Of a DNA stretch of 64,000 nucleotides, positions 10,269-20,368 are shown piece after piece (the first letter of the stretch is position 1; each line of letters starts with the position of its first letter). Origin of the DNA: Setoptus koraiensis (lineage: Eukaryota > Arthropoda). The DNA lies in the NCBI GenBank assembly GCA_048013815.1, contig CM106585.1:21700001-21764000 (forward strand), in the 5' to 3' direction. The position numbers and the translations under genes are program-made. The notes beneath the pieces are model-generated. The model was given only the letters and a program-made list of their open reading frames with translations. It had not been told where the DNA came from and searched no databases.

Positions 10269-11321
10269 TCAACATGGAGTCATATTCAACGATGTCAACT
10301 GACAGTAGACGCCATCGCTGATACGCTTTGCCAACAAGAATCCATCGCTATCTACTCCAACTATCTCCACCCTGCCCTGTTTATCGTCATCTACTTGCTG
10401 TCTAGTATGAATCCATCGGCTCATGTAATCTTGTTTTATATCTGGCAATGTGTCCTCAGTGAAATTAGTTATCATGTCTTCTAGCCTGTTGACTATCTTA
10501 GCAACTAGTTCATCAATTTCAACTTTAACATCAGACTCAAAATGAGCCAGTATGTCATTTATGCAGGTAGTTGGCTCCGAATTGAATACATTCAAACCAA
10601 AACTAGTTATTATAATGTATCTGTTTTCCTCGATGGTTGTTTTAATGAGAATGCCACCAATTTTGCACCTTTTACCTAACTCGTCCACGTAATAGATATC
10701 ATTTGGCCACTTTAACCGAATGTATTGCTTACCCAAGTATTGCTTACACGTATCCTCCAGAGTTCTCACAATGGCCAACGCCACAAGATGCTGAAGAAAG
10801 CTAATTCGTTTGCCCACAAACGAATCTTGTCTGCATTGCATTTTCATGGAGGCCATGGCACAACCAGGGGGCGAGGTCCATTGGTTGTTCCTCTGTCCCA
10901 TGCCGTTTGTTTGTGTCTTGGCCAATACTATTGTATTTTCGGCTTGTTGATTTGCGAGATTTACAGTGGAATCCACAACATCTAAATATATACAGGGTCG
11001 ACCAAGTGATTTGGTCGTCAGCATAGAATTGTATCTGTCCAAGTTGAAGGCATAATACTTCCGATCGTCGGATTTTTGTCTCTGAGAAACCATTGACATA
11101 ATGTCGGACTTGTTGTTGTTGTTCAATTTTGTCCGCAAGACGTAATAATTTCTTCTCTGGTTGCCGGTAGGGGTGAGTTCAACATTTGTGTGATAATTCC
11201 TCTTTGATAATGTCGGGAGAGTATTATTTCGGAATGGTGTGTAGTAGTGTGAGTTTGATATCTTGCCAGAATAGGAATGATTAAATGCGGCTTTTATTAA
11301 CAATGTGTTAGACTTATGCAT
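10269..11321 (-). CDS. HLCS: biotin-protein ligase (holocarboxylase synthetase)
   Basis: The enzyme makes biotinyl-AMP and attaches biotin to the lysine of carboxylases (PC, PCC, MCC, ACC). The single-exon frame codes 350 residues. The catalytic BPL_LplA_LipB domain covers about 108-290 (YLDVVDST, IVLAKTQTNG, W148-TSPPG, KWPNDIYY at 204-211, KIGGILI, and a GLNVFNSEPTTCINDI block like the human enzyme), followed by the small C-terminal domain. The first 46 residues lack Asp and Glu and are rich in K, R, S, N and H, consistent with mitochondrial targeting. The long N-terminal region of vertebrate HLCS is absent. The biotin/AMP loop reads G140-M-G-Q-R-N-N-Q-W where human has G-K-G-R-G-G-N-V-W, so the usually invariant arginine is Gln143. 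It is convergent with ACAT1 and head-to-head with RECQL5. Confidence 0.93.
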   Translation of the reverse strand: MHKSNTLLIKAAFNHSYSGKISNSHYYTPFRNNTLPTLSKRNYHTNVELTPTGNQRRNYYVLRTKLNNNNKSDIMSMVSQRQKSDDRKYYAFNLDRYNSMLTTKSLGRPCIYLDVVDSTVNLANQQAENTIVLAKTQTNGMGQRNNQWTSPPGCAMASMKMQCRQDSFVGKRISFLQHLVALAIVRTLEDTCKQYLGKQYIRLKWPNDIYYVDELGKRCKIGGILIKTTIEENRYIIITSFGLNVFNSEPTTCINDILAHFESDVKVEIDELVAKIVNRLEDMITNFTEDTLPDIKQDYMSRWIHTRQQVDDDKQGRVEIVGVDSDGFLLAKRISDGVYCQLTSLNMTPC

Positions 11322-11891
11322 TGAATTGACTAGGGTTGAATAGTAGAAGTAGTAATAGTGGTGTTAGGTGTAATGATGGCTTGCAATATTACATTATATC
11401 GGCCAGTGGTTGCAATGCTAGAAGAGGCTACACAATAAGAGAAGTGATAATAACGGTTGTTTTCAAACTTGAAACAAGATGCTAAAAGTTGTTGTTTGGT
11501 TGTTTATTCGGGACTTGCGTTGACGTAACTTCAAAATCAAGTGGCATGGTCATTTGTGCACAGACGCTCGCTCTCCACTCCTATCTCCCTGGAATAAAAT
11601 GATAGCTCATATGGGAGCTCCTCCGAAACTAGTACATACATTCCAATAATGATTGTCACAAATACTCGCTGAAAAATGCTTGATGAGTAGACACGTATGT
11701 CAGATACACCCTGGACTACATCGCAACCGTTTAAATGTTGATAGCCTTGTGGTGTTTACAATTGCCGAACCGATTTGATTTTGCAACTATACAACTCATA
11801 TTTTTTTATAACCGGAGGGAATCTCGTGATAGTTATTATTTTATTATTGAATTTTACTGGGACAAAATCAGTCCCACATCCGTCCTAAAAC
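11322..11891. promoter_or_regulatory. shared head-to-head intergenic region of HLCS and RECQL5
   Basis: About 570 bp separate the start codons of these divergent genes, so their promoters and 5'UTRs must lie here unless distal exons exist. I see no convincing TATA box or initiator pair and no remains of a second thiolase copy. The assignment rests on gene layout. Confidence 0.45.
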
Positions 11892-13760
11892 ATGTCTGTG
11901 AGACCTCAAAGGCCAGAGCCCAAGGAAAAGAAGTTTTATCCCTTGTTCAATATTAAGCCATCTAGACCCAAAGGTGATATCGAGGTGATAGATCTCAGAG
12001 ATTGGAATGCTATTGACTTCAATAACGTTTCGGCTGTCCTTAAGGATGTCTTTGGACATGATAAATTTAGATCTAAGCTACAGAAGGACGCTTGCATGAG
12101 TGCCTGTCACACGAAAAAAGATTTATTTATTAGCTTACCTACTGGATCGGGTAAATCTCTCATCTATCAATTACCGGCGGTCTATCAGAACAAAGGCTTG
12201 ACCATTGTGGTGTCTCCCCTGGTTGCTCTCATAAACAATCAAATAGTAAACGCCCAAAGAATAGGGATACCATGTGCAACTATTAATTCTACTCTACCTG
12301 TGACACAAATTCGCAAAATTAGACAAGAGCTTATGGCCAAAGAGACTCCACTAAGATTGCTTTATGTTACACCTGAGATGTTGTGTTCCGACAGCTTTAA
12401 ATTTTATCTCTCCTCGTTGTATAAGACAAAACAATTGCGAATGTTTGCCATAGACGAGGCTCACTGTGTCTCTAGTTGGGGACACGAATTTAGACCAGAC
12501 TATCTCAAGTTAGGCTATCTGCGTAACCAATACCCAGATATCCCGATGATGGCTTTAACGGCAACAGCAACACCCAAAGTACTAGATGATATCATCGCCA
12601 ATCTGAAATTGGACGAACCACTTCGATACATTGCATCGTCCTTTAGAAAGAATCTCTTCTATGATGTTCAATTCTCTGATTCCCTTGAGAATGCCCTCTC
12701 AACCAACCTCAAAGACTTCATCCAAGATTGCTTAGGTCTACAGCTGACTGATGAGTCCACTCAAGTACCGAATCTCAAACGAAAACCAACTGCCTCGGAG
12801 GGTACACTATTTATGTCAGCCTCTTCTTTCGTTCCTTCTGCAAGTAAGTTGGCAAAGAAGGATCAAAAAGAAAGTAAATCTAAAGGAGTGGGCATCGTGT
12901 ATTGCCGAACCAAAGCAACTTGCGAAGATATAGCAGCTCAGCTAACTCGACAGGGTATCAAAGCGCGTCCCTACCATTCAGGGCTTGGTGCCAAGGAACG
13001 GAAAGAAATCGAAAGTCTTTGGATGAACGAAGATATACTTATCATTTGTGCTACAATCTCTTTTGGAATGGGCATAGATAAACCTAATGTCAGATTAGTG
13101 GTGCATTATAACATGTCGCAGTCTTTGGCTAACTATTATCAAGAATCTGGGCGAGCTGGTCGTGATGGCAAGCAGTCCTATTGCAGGCTTTATTTTTCCA
13201 ACACCGATTTGAATGCTATTTCTTACTTGTTGACGAAAGATATGGAGATGAATTCGAATGACGCTGTGGATAAGAATATTTCCCAAGAAAAGCAATTGCA
13301 GAAGACAAAGATAGCTAAAGCAGCTTATGAGCGCTTTGAGCGAATGATTGAATACTGTAAATCATCAGATAGATGTCGTCATTTGACACTAGCTAAAGAA
13401 TTTGCCCTCGGTGATGACGTTGATCTCTTGATAAACGGTTGTAAGACATCTTGTGACTATTGTACTAATCCAAAAGATTTAAAATCACGAGTAGAAAAAT
13501 CAACCGGTTGGAAAACGAGAATAGCCAATTCAAAACCTTGGGGTAAACCAATTCAAGATGAAGGTAATGTGTATTTGTCGAAATTTGACACATCTTACGA
13601 GGATCTTTATAGTTCAGAAACTAGGTATACTGGTGATCACGACGAAGACTCGGGCGGAGGTTTTAAATCGGCCTCGAGCTACACAAAAAAGAAGGCATCT
13701 AGTGGGTCTATGCTGGATGTTGTTAGAGCTGAGTTCGCCAAAAGAAAGAGATCTAGATAG
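11892..13760 (+). CDS. RECQL5: RecQ-family DNA helicase, RECQL5 type
   Basis: ATP-dependent 3'-5' DNA helicase; RECQL5 disrupts RAD51 filaments and limits transcription-replication conflict. The intronless frame codes 622 residues. It has Walker A PTGSGKS (83-89), DEAH (188-191), SWGHEFRPDY, TATAT (224-228), motif IV at IVYCRTKATCE, motif V ATISFGMGIDKPNVR (387-401) and motif VI YYQESGRAGRDG (415-426). Zinc-binding cysteines lie at 495, 517, 521 and 524. The FRKNLFYDVQF block and the absence of WH and HRDC domains fit RECQL5 better than BLM, WRN or RECQL1. A Ser/Lys-rich insert at about 284-331 separates the two RecA lobes. The protein stops soon after the zinc module with a basic RKRSR tail, without the long RNA polymerase II-binding region of human RECQL5 (991 residues). 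Confidence 0.93.
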   Translation: MSVRPQRPEPKEKKFYPLFNIKPSRPKGDIEVIDLRDWNAIDFNNVSAVLKDVFGHDKFRSKLQKDACMSACHTKKDLFISLPTGSGKSLIYQLPAVYQNKGLTIVVSPLVALINNQIVNAQRIGIPCATINSTLPVTQIRKIRQELMAKETPLRLLYVTPEMLCSDSFKFYLSSLYKTKQLRMFAIDEAHCVSSWGHEFRPDYLKLGYLRNQYPDIPMMALTATATPKVLDDIIANLKLDEPLRYIASSFRKNLFYDVQFSDSLENALSTNLKDFIQDCLGLQLTDESTQVPNLKRKPTASEGTLFMSASSFVPSASKLAKKDQKESKSKGVGIVYCRTKATCEDIAAQLTRQGIKARPYHSGLGAKERKEIESLWMNEDILIICATISFGMGIDKPNVRLVVHYNMSQSLANYYQESGRAGRDGKQSYCRLYFSNTDLNAISYLLTKDMEMNSNDAVDKNISQEKQLQKTKIAKAAYERFERMIEYCKSSDRCRHLTLAKEFALGDDVDLLINGCKTSCDYCTNPKDLKSRVEKSTGWKTRIANSKPWGKPIQDEGNVYLSKFDTSYEDLYSSETRYTGDHDEDSGGGFKSASSYTKKKASSGSMLDVVRAEFAKRKRSR

Positions 13761-13979
13761 AACGAAGGCGAGGACTCGAATGGATTTCAATTAATACTCA
13801 CAGTTAGAAGAAAAATGTTTTTCCAAAGATATGCAACTATGGATCGAATGCAATCTTTTATAAACTCACAAATAACAATTCCCCCGACATAAGTAAATGT
13901 TAAATCTTTTTAAAAGTTTTACTGAAACTGAACTAAAAAGTTGTTACAACAAATTGAATAGCTTGAATACCTGTACTAT

Positions 13980-13985
13980 TTTATT
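13980..13985 (-). terminator. poly(A) signal of the acid lipase gene
   Basis: AATAAA on the minus strand lies 30 bp beyond the inferred lipase stop codon, which supports the final exon proposed for that gene. Confidence 0.65.
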
Positions 13986-14014
13986 TTCTAATTTTACATC
14001 TACATCAGGATTGC

Positions 14015-15901
14015 TCAATCTACTAATCTATATCTGTCTATCAGTGATAGTATGTGAACATTAACTACTCTCCCCGAACCTTTTCCATATATGTAATCGC
14101 TGTGACCAAAGATTAAATCGGGTATCTCATAGTCGTCAATAAGCCGAACTGTTTAGCAAAGAGGTAAATTGAGAAATTGAATTACTCATATGAAATCGAT
14201 TGCTTCTTAATACGATCTAGAACCGTCAAACTCACCTCTAAGATGTCTTTTAGTCATTCGGTAATTGCTTTTGGTGGCCAAAAGGTCTGTGTTGGCGGAG
14301 ATTAATGCAATATCTGGTGAACAAATCCTTTCCATTGGATATCTAGGATTATATATCTGATATCCAGACGATGATCAACATCAACAGATGGTAAAATATG
14401 ATTAGAAACGACGCCACACTTGTATGTGTTTTCGATAATTCGTATTAGATAACTCACCGTTCCATATTTCATGAGATTTTCCTTTGGTCCAAAATCAAAA
14501 GTTTCAAATGTTCCCCTTTTGATCAGTTGCAATAAGTGAAGACTATTCAGAATACTGGTACCCTCTGGTATATGATGCGCTATTATAGCCGTACGAGTCT
14601 GAAAACGATTTCATATTGGGAAAAAAAATACAGTATCATGAGATTTATGTAGAAAAGTGCAGTATAAGGTAATTAGGCAGTTTTGTATGGCAGTTTTATT
14701 AATCTATTTAGTAGGTTCGATAGAAGGTCTAAATTAATGGATATGATGGCGAAAACAATAATTACCTTGTTCTGACGAAACAGGTCGTTGCCCAACATCA
14801 AACTCATAATAATATCACACCACGGCTCGGTTAATTTTGGTCTGCATAACAAATCCAGAGCTGATTGAATAAAAGGAGTCCTCGGGGCCACTCGTCCCTT
14901 CAAATTTCTATTTAATTTTCTCAGATCGATTGGTTGCAATGCTAGACGCAAGAGACCAAAGTAGACATTAGGAATATAAGCCACGGGTGCCATAGCTATA
15001 AATGGTTTGACTTTGTGGCCCCATTCAGGTTGTAAACTTTGTAGTATAAACATTATCTGATTGCCTTGTGAGTGGCCCACGTAAGACAATGATCTACGAT
15101 TGCATAATGATAATATATAATCAATCATTGTGGGTAAATCATAGATTGCCATTTCATGGAATGAAAAGTCCCAATATTTAGCATGGTAACGATGATCATA
15201 ATATGTGTGACCGAGACTGTAGGTTGAGCCACGAGTGTTACCTAGCCAAACATCGTAGCCACTGTTGGCCAATAGAAAAGCAAGGCTATCTGTGATATAT
15301 GGATCTTTCTTATTAGTAAAGTGTTCAAATTTGTGTCTACGTGCACCACTTGAATGAGTACGGTTGAGATCGCGCCAATCAAAATAAGGCCTATCTAAAT
15401 TTCTGTCTGAGGCAATAATAGAATTGAATGATGACGTAAGAAAGCCGTGTTGTAATAGGACTGGCCTCAAGTGAGCTCGCAATTCCACAGGTACTAAAGG
15501 ATTGATTACTCTGTGCAATGTTATTATGTAATTATCTGGCGTTATGATATGGTGTTCTTCGCATTCGAAACGTCTCTCTCTAATGAAGTCAGGCTGATTG
15601 TGTTCGTCGAAGAGATGATATTATCATAATCAGTTTAATCTGTTCACCGAACAATTGCAATCTTATGTTTCAATTGTAATCTTATTTTTCAATTAATGTG
15701 ACAACTTACGGGATCCAAAAAGGCATCTGGATCGACATCATGAAATGGACTTAGGTCTTTTATGGACTTATGTGCTTTGTTAAATTTTTTCGCACTAACC
15801 AACTGTTGGTGCCATACAGTTATTTGCATCAATTGCATCATTACAAGAAGCACCGTTATATAACGGTCAGCTAGTTTGCACATTTTAAACTTCTTGAGCA
15901 T
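14015..15901 (-). CDS. acid lipase (lysosomal/gastric lipase family)
   Basis: AB-hydrolase lipase of the LIPA/gastric group, secreted or lysosomal, cleaving triacylglycerols or cholesteryl esters. Five exons fit in frame: 15901-15710, 15593-14766, 14598-14458, 14356-14236 and 14148-14015; introns are 87-167 bp with GT-AG ends, and the protein has 471 residues. A signal peptide covers about residues 1-37. Family blocks are DPDAFLDP, EEHHIITPDNYIITLHR, LLQHGF (oxyanion), NSGYDVWLGNTRGSTYS, YVGHSQGNQ (nucleophile Ser239) and PEGTSILNSLHLLQLIKRG. Asp411 in SANTDLLAT and His443 in FGHSDYIYG complete the triad. An unusual insert of about 40 residues follows LLQHGF, where relatives are short. The exons after 14766 are my splice inference, supported by family alignment and the poly(A) signal. 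Confidence 0.9.
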
Positions 15902-18900
15902 CTTCTTGTTTTTTTTTCAGTCACAACTTTCTTGCTTGAATTTTCTCAGATCGGCTGTAATTATCTGCGGTGAATGTTTCAAGTTCAAAAGCAAACAAGT
16001 AAAAAAAGAACCTCTTTATATATCATTTCTTCTAGCATGTGTCGCTTGGTCACTAGAATAAATTCGTCCACGATGGTGTTGCTGTCGGGAATATGCTGTT
16101 CGAGTATTGGGGTTTTACCGTAAGTCACTGATCTCGATGACGCAATCGTTTGGAAGAGAAACAATATCAGCCAATTGAAAGTTTGGCGAAAGTTTTCAGA
16201 TATTATCCTAGATTACTACTGATTTATAAACTGGATCCACATGGATACATATGAATATATGTACAGATTATTGCACATTTGTGTTGCTGCTATAGTTACT
16301 TTGTTCTGGCTGCTTGTTTTTGGTTTCAATTTTTATTTAGAGACACGTCTTATCTGGAAATGTTTTGCACAAGTAGATCTTTGTTGGTATTGATGGTTGT
16401 CGGAGTGATACAATGTAATTGAAAACTATCACTTGTTGCGCTGCTGCTTTTATCGCGAAAAAATACCGTGCAAACAATTCCATTGATAGACCTTGTCATT
16501 GACTAGGAAAATAATGGCAGAAAAGATCCTCGATGCAGACTCAAACAAATGATGCAGATTTTATTCCCCTCGCTCTGATTATTCCAAATGTAAACTTGAA
16601 AACTGAACTTGTTGTTGTTGTTGGACAAACAAAAACATGAGCCATGTAACCAGTTTCCGTTACATTAATATTCACCACTTGTTGTTTTGAATTTGTTATT
16701 GTGTTTGTTGCTGCTGTCATGATAATATATAATTAATTAACACTGAATTAATGATTACCGATGTAAGTCGATATATTATTCAGTGTTATCGGGGCGTCTT
16801 CAGGTTGATAGATATCTATTTAATACAATAAGTGTGCTGCGTTAATAATAATGACGCGACGACGGCGACGATTCCCAATCTCTATGACAGTTAAGAAGTT
16901 GTTGTTGCTGCTTGATGGAATGACCACTATCGCGTCAAAAGTATATCTTTACTTTCTGAGCACAGCAAAGATTGATTAATTACCTGACCGTGACTCCGCT
17001 TTTTGCCTTGCTGATGAGCAAGATTGATGAAGAGGATTGACCACTGCTAGCCAACACGGCAGACTGGTCATTTAGACTACTAATCACTTTCCATGCTATT
17101 GCATGTCACTTCGGCTGGCCTAATAAATGTGAACTATGATTGTTATAATCTTGATGCTCATGTTACGTCAATTTTGTTGATGTTATGTTAACTGTATGCA
17201 TGTTATTATTGTCACTGTCGACTGTTTCGATGGATATCAGCAAAGGAAATTAATTATGCAATGTCAGTGTTTGCTTGCTTGTTTGTTTGTTATCATCATT
17301 ATCCAGATGATAGAATAATCTCATTCGTAACATCATTTGTAACGAATGTGCGTGACCTTGTCTAGCCAATCGTTGGTATGGCGATTGATTGATTCTTCTT
17401 CTTCCTCTTGATTCTTTCTTCAGTGACCCCAACACACCAATCAACGGGACAGAATATCACACGATGGCCTTTTTCGACGGTCAATTGCGGGAGTCACTGT
17501 GGGTGAAACTCACGCTCATACAACCTAACAACATTTGCTTGAACATGATCACTACACCCACTGATTGAGCGAGCGACTGGCCGTCTGACTGACTGGTCCA
17601 GTGTGAACAACAACATGCCAGACCATGTTTATCGCCTATGTTTATAGTGATAGTGTATAACAGATGTATCTTTACAAAAGCAACAGGTGAGTCAGCTCAG
17701 TCATAGCAGCTTAGCAGCCGAGATGAAGAGAGCGAAAGCTCAATCTCTGGCTGGCGTTCATTTGTCAAGCTCGCAGCAAACTTGCTTTACAGGGCTCAAC
17801 GTAGCGCTTGCCTTCTATATTTAAACAGACGATTGGATCACGATTGGTAACGGAACAACAGCGAACGGTGATGCTCTCAACGATTCATGACTGGCACTGG
17901 CTGACTCAAGCAGCAAAACAGCACCAACTGCCCACTTCCGGCTGGTCAGCTGATGAAATCGCGTCGGTGATTCAATCGAGTGAGGCGATAACAGCGAGCC
18001 TTTAGGGGACGCCGTCTATTCACACAGCTTCGTTTATGGCTGCAGCAGCAGCAGCAGTAATGGTAGTGATAGAGTTAGCAATGGTGGTAGGGGTAGAGGT
18101 AGAGGTAGTAGCGTCGGACTTGGCGGCACAGGTAGCTGCTTCGAAATTTGATTTTTGCACTTGTAGTATCGCAGAGATTTTATTGCGTTATTAGGATGTA
18201 TTTTTTCAATCATTTCCGTTTTTGCTCATGGCGCTATCGGCAACAGTAATTTGCGAGCATATTTGTGTTTATATTTGTGTCTTAATGAGTGAACAAACAT
18301 GTGTGATAAAGACTTTTTCACTCTCACTAGCTCTCGCTGGCTCTCACTGTCTCTCACTATATGATATGATGCGCGCTGTCCGCTTCCGTTACGCCGACAA
18401 ACAATATAATTTGGCAAACAATCCGCATCACATACAAAGCTAACAACGACCAACAACTATCGACATTTGCCTGGACGCACAAGAAAAAGATGACCGGTTC
18501 TTTGGCCTTTTCCATTGCTGCTAGATTCCATTATCTGTGTCCCGCTGACCCTGTTTGGTTCGGTGTCTGTAATCGGATTACGTGACCTGTGTCCGTGTTG
18601 TCGAGCTCTTTGTTGAGCGCCAAACTCATTGGCGTGAATTGTTTTCAATTGCGAGACAATTCACGATCATTCATGCAGTTCAGCCAGTGAGAAGTTGGCG
18701 AGATCAATCCATCACAATTATGCAAAAATATTCTCTTTTATATGCCATTCATTGTTCCATTTCATCCATACAAACTCGCCAAATCTGACAGAAAACTTTT
18801 ACCATCTTAGTGTGAGTAACAGCAGCGCGATGTGGAAAAAGAAAGAATTTGTATTGATTAATTCACGGATATGATTGAGTGAATCGTTCCTCGTGCCTCG

Positions 18901-19853
18901 GCCAATTGGTTGTTCGATCGAGTCCAATTAGCATACAATATTTGCTGCATTGATTCCATGATGCTATCCACCATCCATCTATCGTATTTCCGGTTTTTAA
19001 ATATCAACTTGTCCACACAGATGATACTTGAGATGTGGGTGTGCGTTGTCGATGTTTCTGGATTGTTGTTGCTTGTGTATTTGCACAAAATAAATCTTCA
19101 CGAATTCCACGAATCGAGCGAGACATTTGAGCATCATCATCGGCATTATTATTACAACTCGCATAGGGCTGCGTGTGTGGCGATCAGATATCAGAGATCA
19201 ACCATCATGATGCGAGTACGGCAAGAAACGTGAATAAGAGAAATGAGAAACGAAAGTGATTACTCATAGACATAATTTATTGACTAGATGCAACTATAAG
19301 CAAGCCTCGACAAATCAATTTAGATTGAGAAACAGACAGCACGCCGCGAGCAAGTGTTGTCTTGTTTATTATTATTATTATTATTGATTGGTAATTATTA
19401 TTAGTCATTCATAATTATCAACCAAATAAACAACAACAATAAACCTTGTTTTACGTCACTATTCAAATGTTTTTCGTCTTGGTGAATGAGTCACTAGTTA
19501 CGCTGAACACCATTAGCCTTAAATGGTGATTATTTATAGTTATGCCAACCATTGATTGATATTTATATTTACTCTCTCTGTACAATAAACTCGGTAAACA
19601 GCTAACATCGATAACAACACTTCCTACTTGAATTGTCGACTACTTGCTGTTCTCGCTAACTCACAAAATTTAAATTTCTCACTATCGACACGAGAATACA
19701 AACAGGAATTCAATGCTCAATAGTCAGTTAATTGATTCTCTCTCACAAGCTAACACAGTATTAATAATTATATAATCGATAGATCAACAGAAATAGTATA
19801 ACAATCATAGTGCAGTAATAATAATTGACGACAAATTAAATTTACTTTGGATT
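15902..19853. other. intergenic region, no supported gene
   Basis: The stretch is moderately AT-rich with isolated GTT/CAG runs (CAG run near 18040-18055, ATT run near 19366-19385). The longest open frame (18910-19233, plus) shows no protein-like pattern. It probably carries the lipase promoter on one side and that of the small secreted gene at 19.85 kb on the other; I see no defined elements. Confidence 0.55.
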
Positions 19854-20225
19854 ATGGATCGGACCTCAAAGAGATTTTTCTACTTATGTCTGTTGTTTCA
19901 GATTGTGCTCAGCGGCAACCAGTTATGTCAGCGTAGCAGTTATCTAGTAATGGGTCGCTCAATAGAATTAATGACTCGCCAGAGTGAATACGACAGGTTA
20001 GGCAGACTAGAAGAAAATCAAAACTACATAGTTAAATTATATACGCAACCCAATCAACTGTATCCTGAACATTTTGTGTTTGATCCAGTGGAATTGTCAT
20101 TGAAGCCCATTGATATGAATCGAAATGAGCTGACAATGCTGAATCAATATGACACTGACACTGACAATAACAGCGACAATCCAGGTCCCAATTACGACTC
20201 CGTTCTCTCTGAACAAATCTATTAA
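19854..20225 (+). CDS. small secreted protein of unknown function
   Basis: I do not recognise this 123-residue protein. It starts with a short basic stretch and a hydrophobic core (FFYLCLLFQIVLSG), a good signal peptide. The mature part holds a single early Cys, two Gly-Arg sites (VMGR at about 34-37 and LGR at 51-53), an acidic middle and an Asp/Asn-rich tail. The absence of cysteine pairs and the early GR sites are compatible with a peptide precursor, in which Gly gives an amide after cleavage at Arg, but no known peptide family is visible. It appears to be a single coding exon. Codon composition resembles neighbouring genes, and it is convergent with the large membrane-protein gene. Confidence 0.5.
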   Translation: MDRTSKRFFYLCLLFQIVLSGNQLCQRSSYLVMGRSIELMTRQSEYDRLGRLEENQNYIVKLYTQPNQLYPEHFVFDPVELSLKPIDMNRNELTMLNQYDTDTDNNSDNPGPNYDSVLSEQIY

Positions 20226-20368
20226 TCTACAAATCTGTTAACTAAATCTAATCAACTTGAAACATTAAACAATCGTCATTCGTCATATCACACACAAATA
20301 ATATTGAGCTCATCAACACCAAGAAACCATCTAAAGGAATAATTATTTTTTTAATTATTTCAATATTT

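Noticed and set aside
11735-11956. Possible remains of a second thiolase copy between HLCS and RECQL5
   Set aside because: I looked for one because the duplication model allows it; no thiolase motif was found in 11322-11891.
14302-14532. 76-codon minus-strand frame near the lipase
   Set aside because: It is the third lipase exon read through into its intron; the spliced model explains it.
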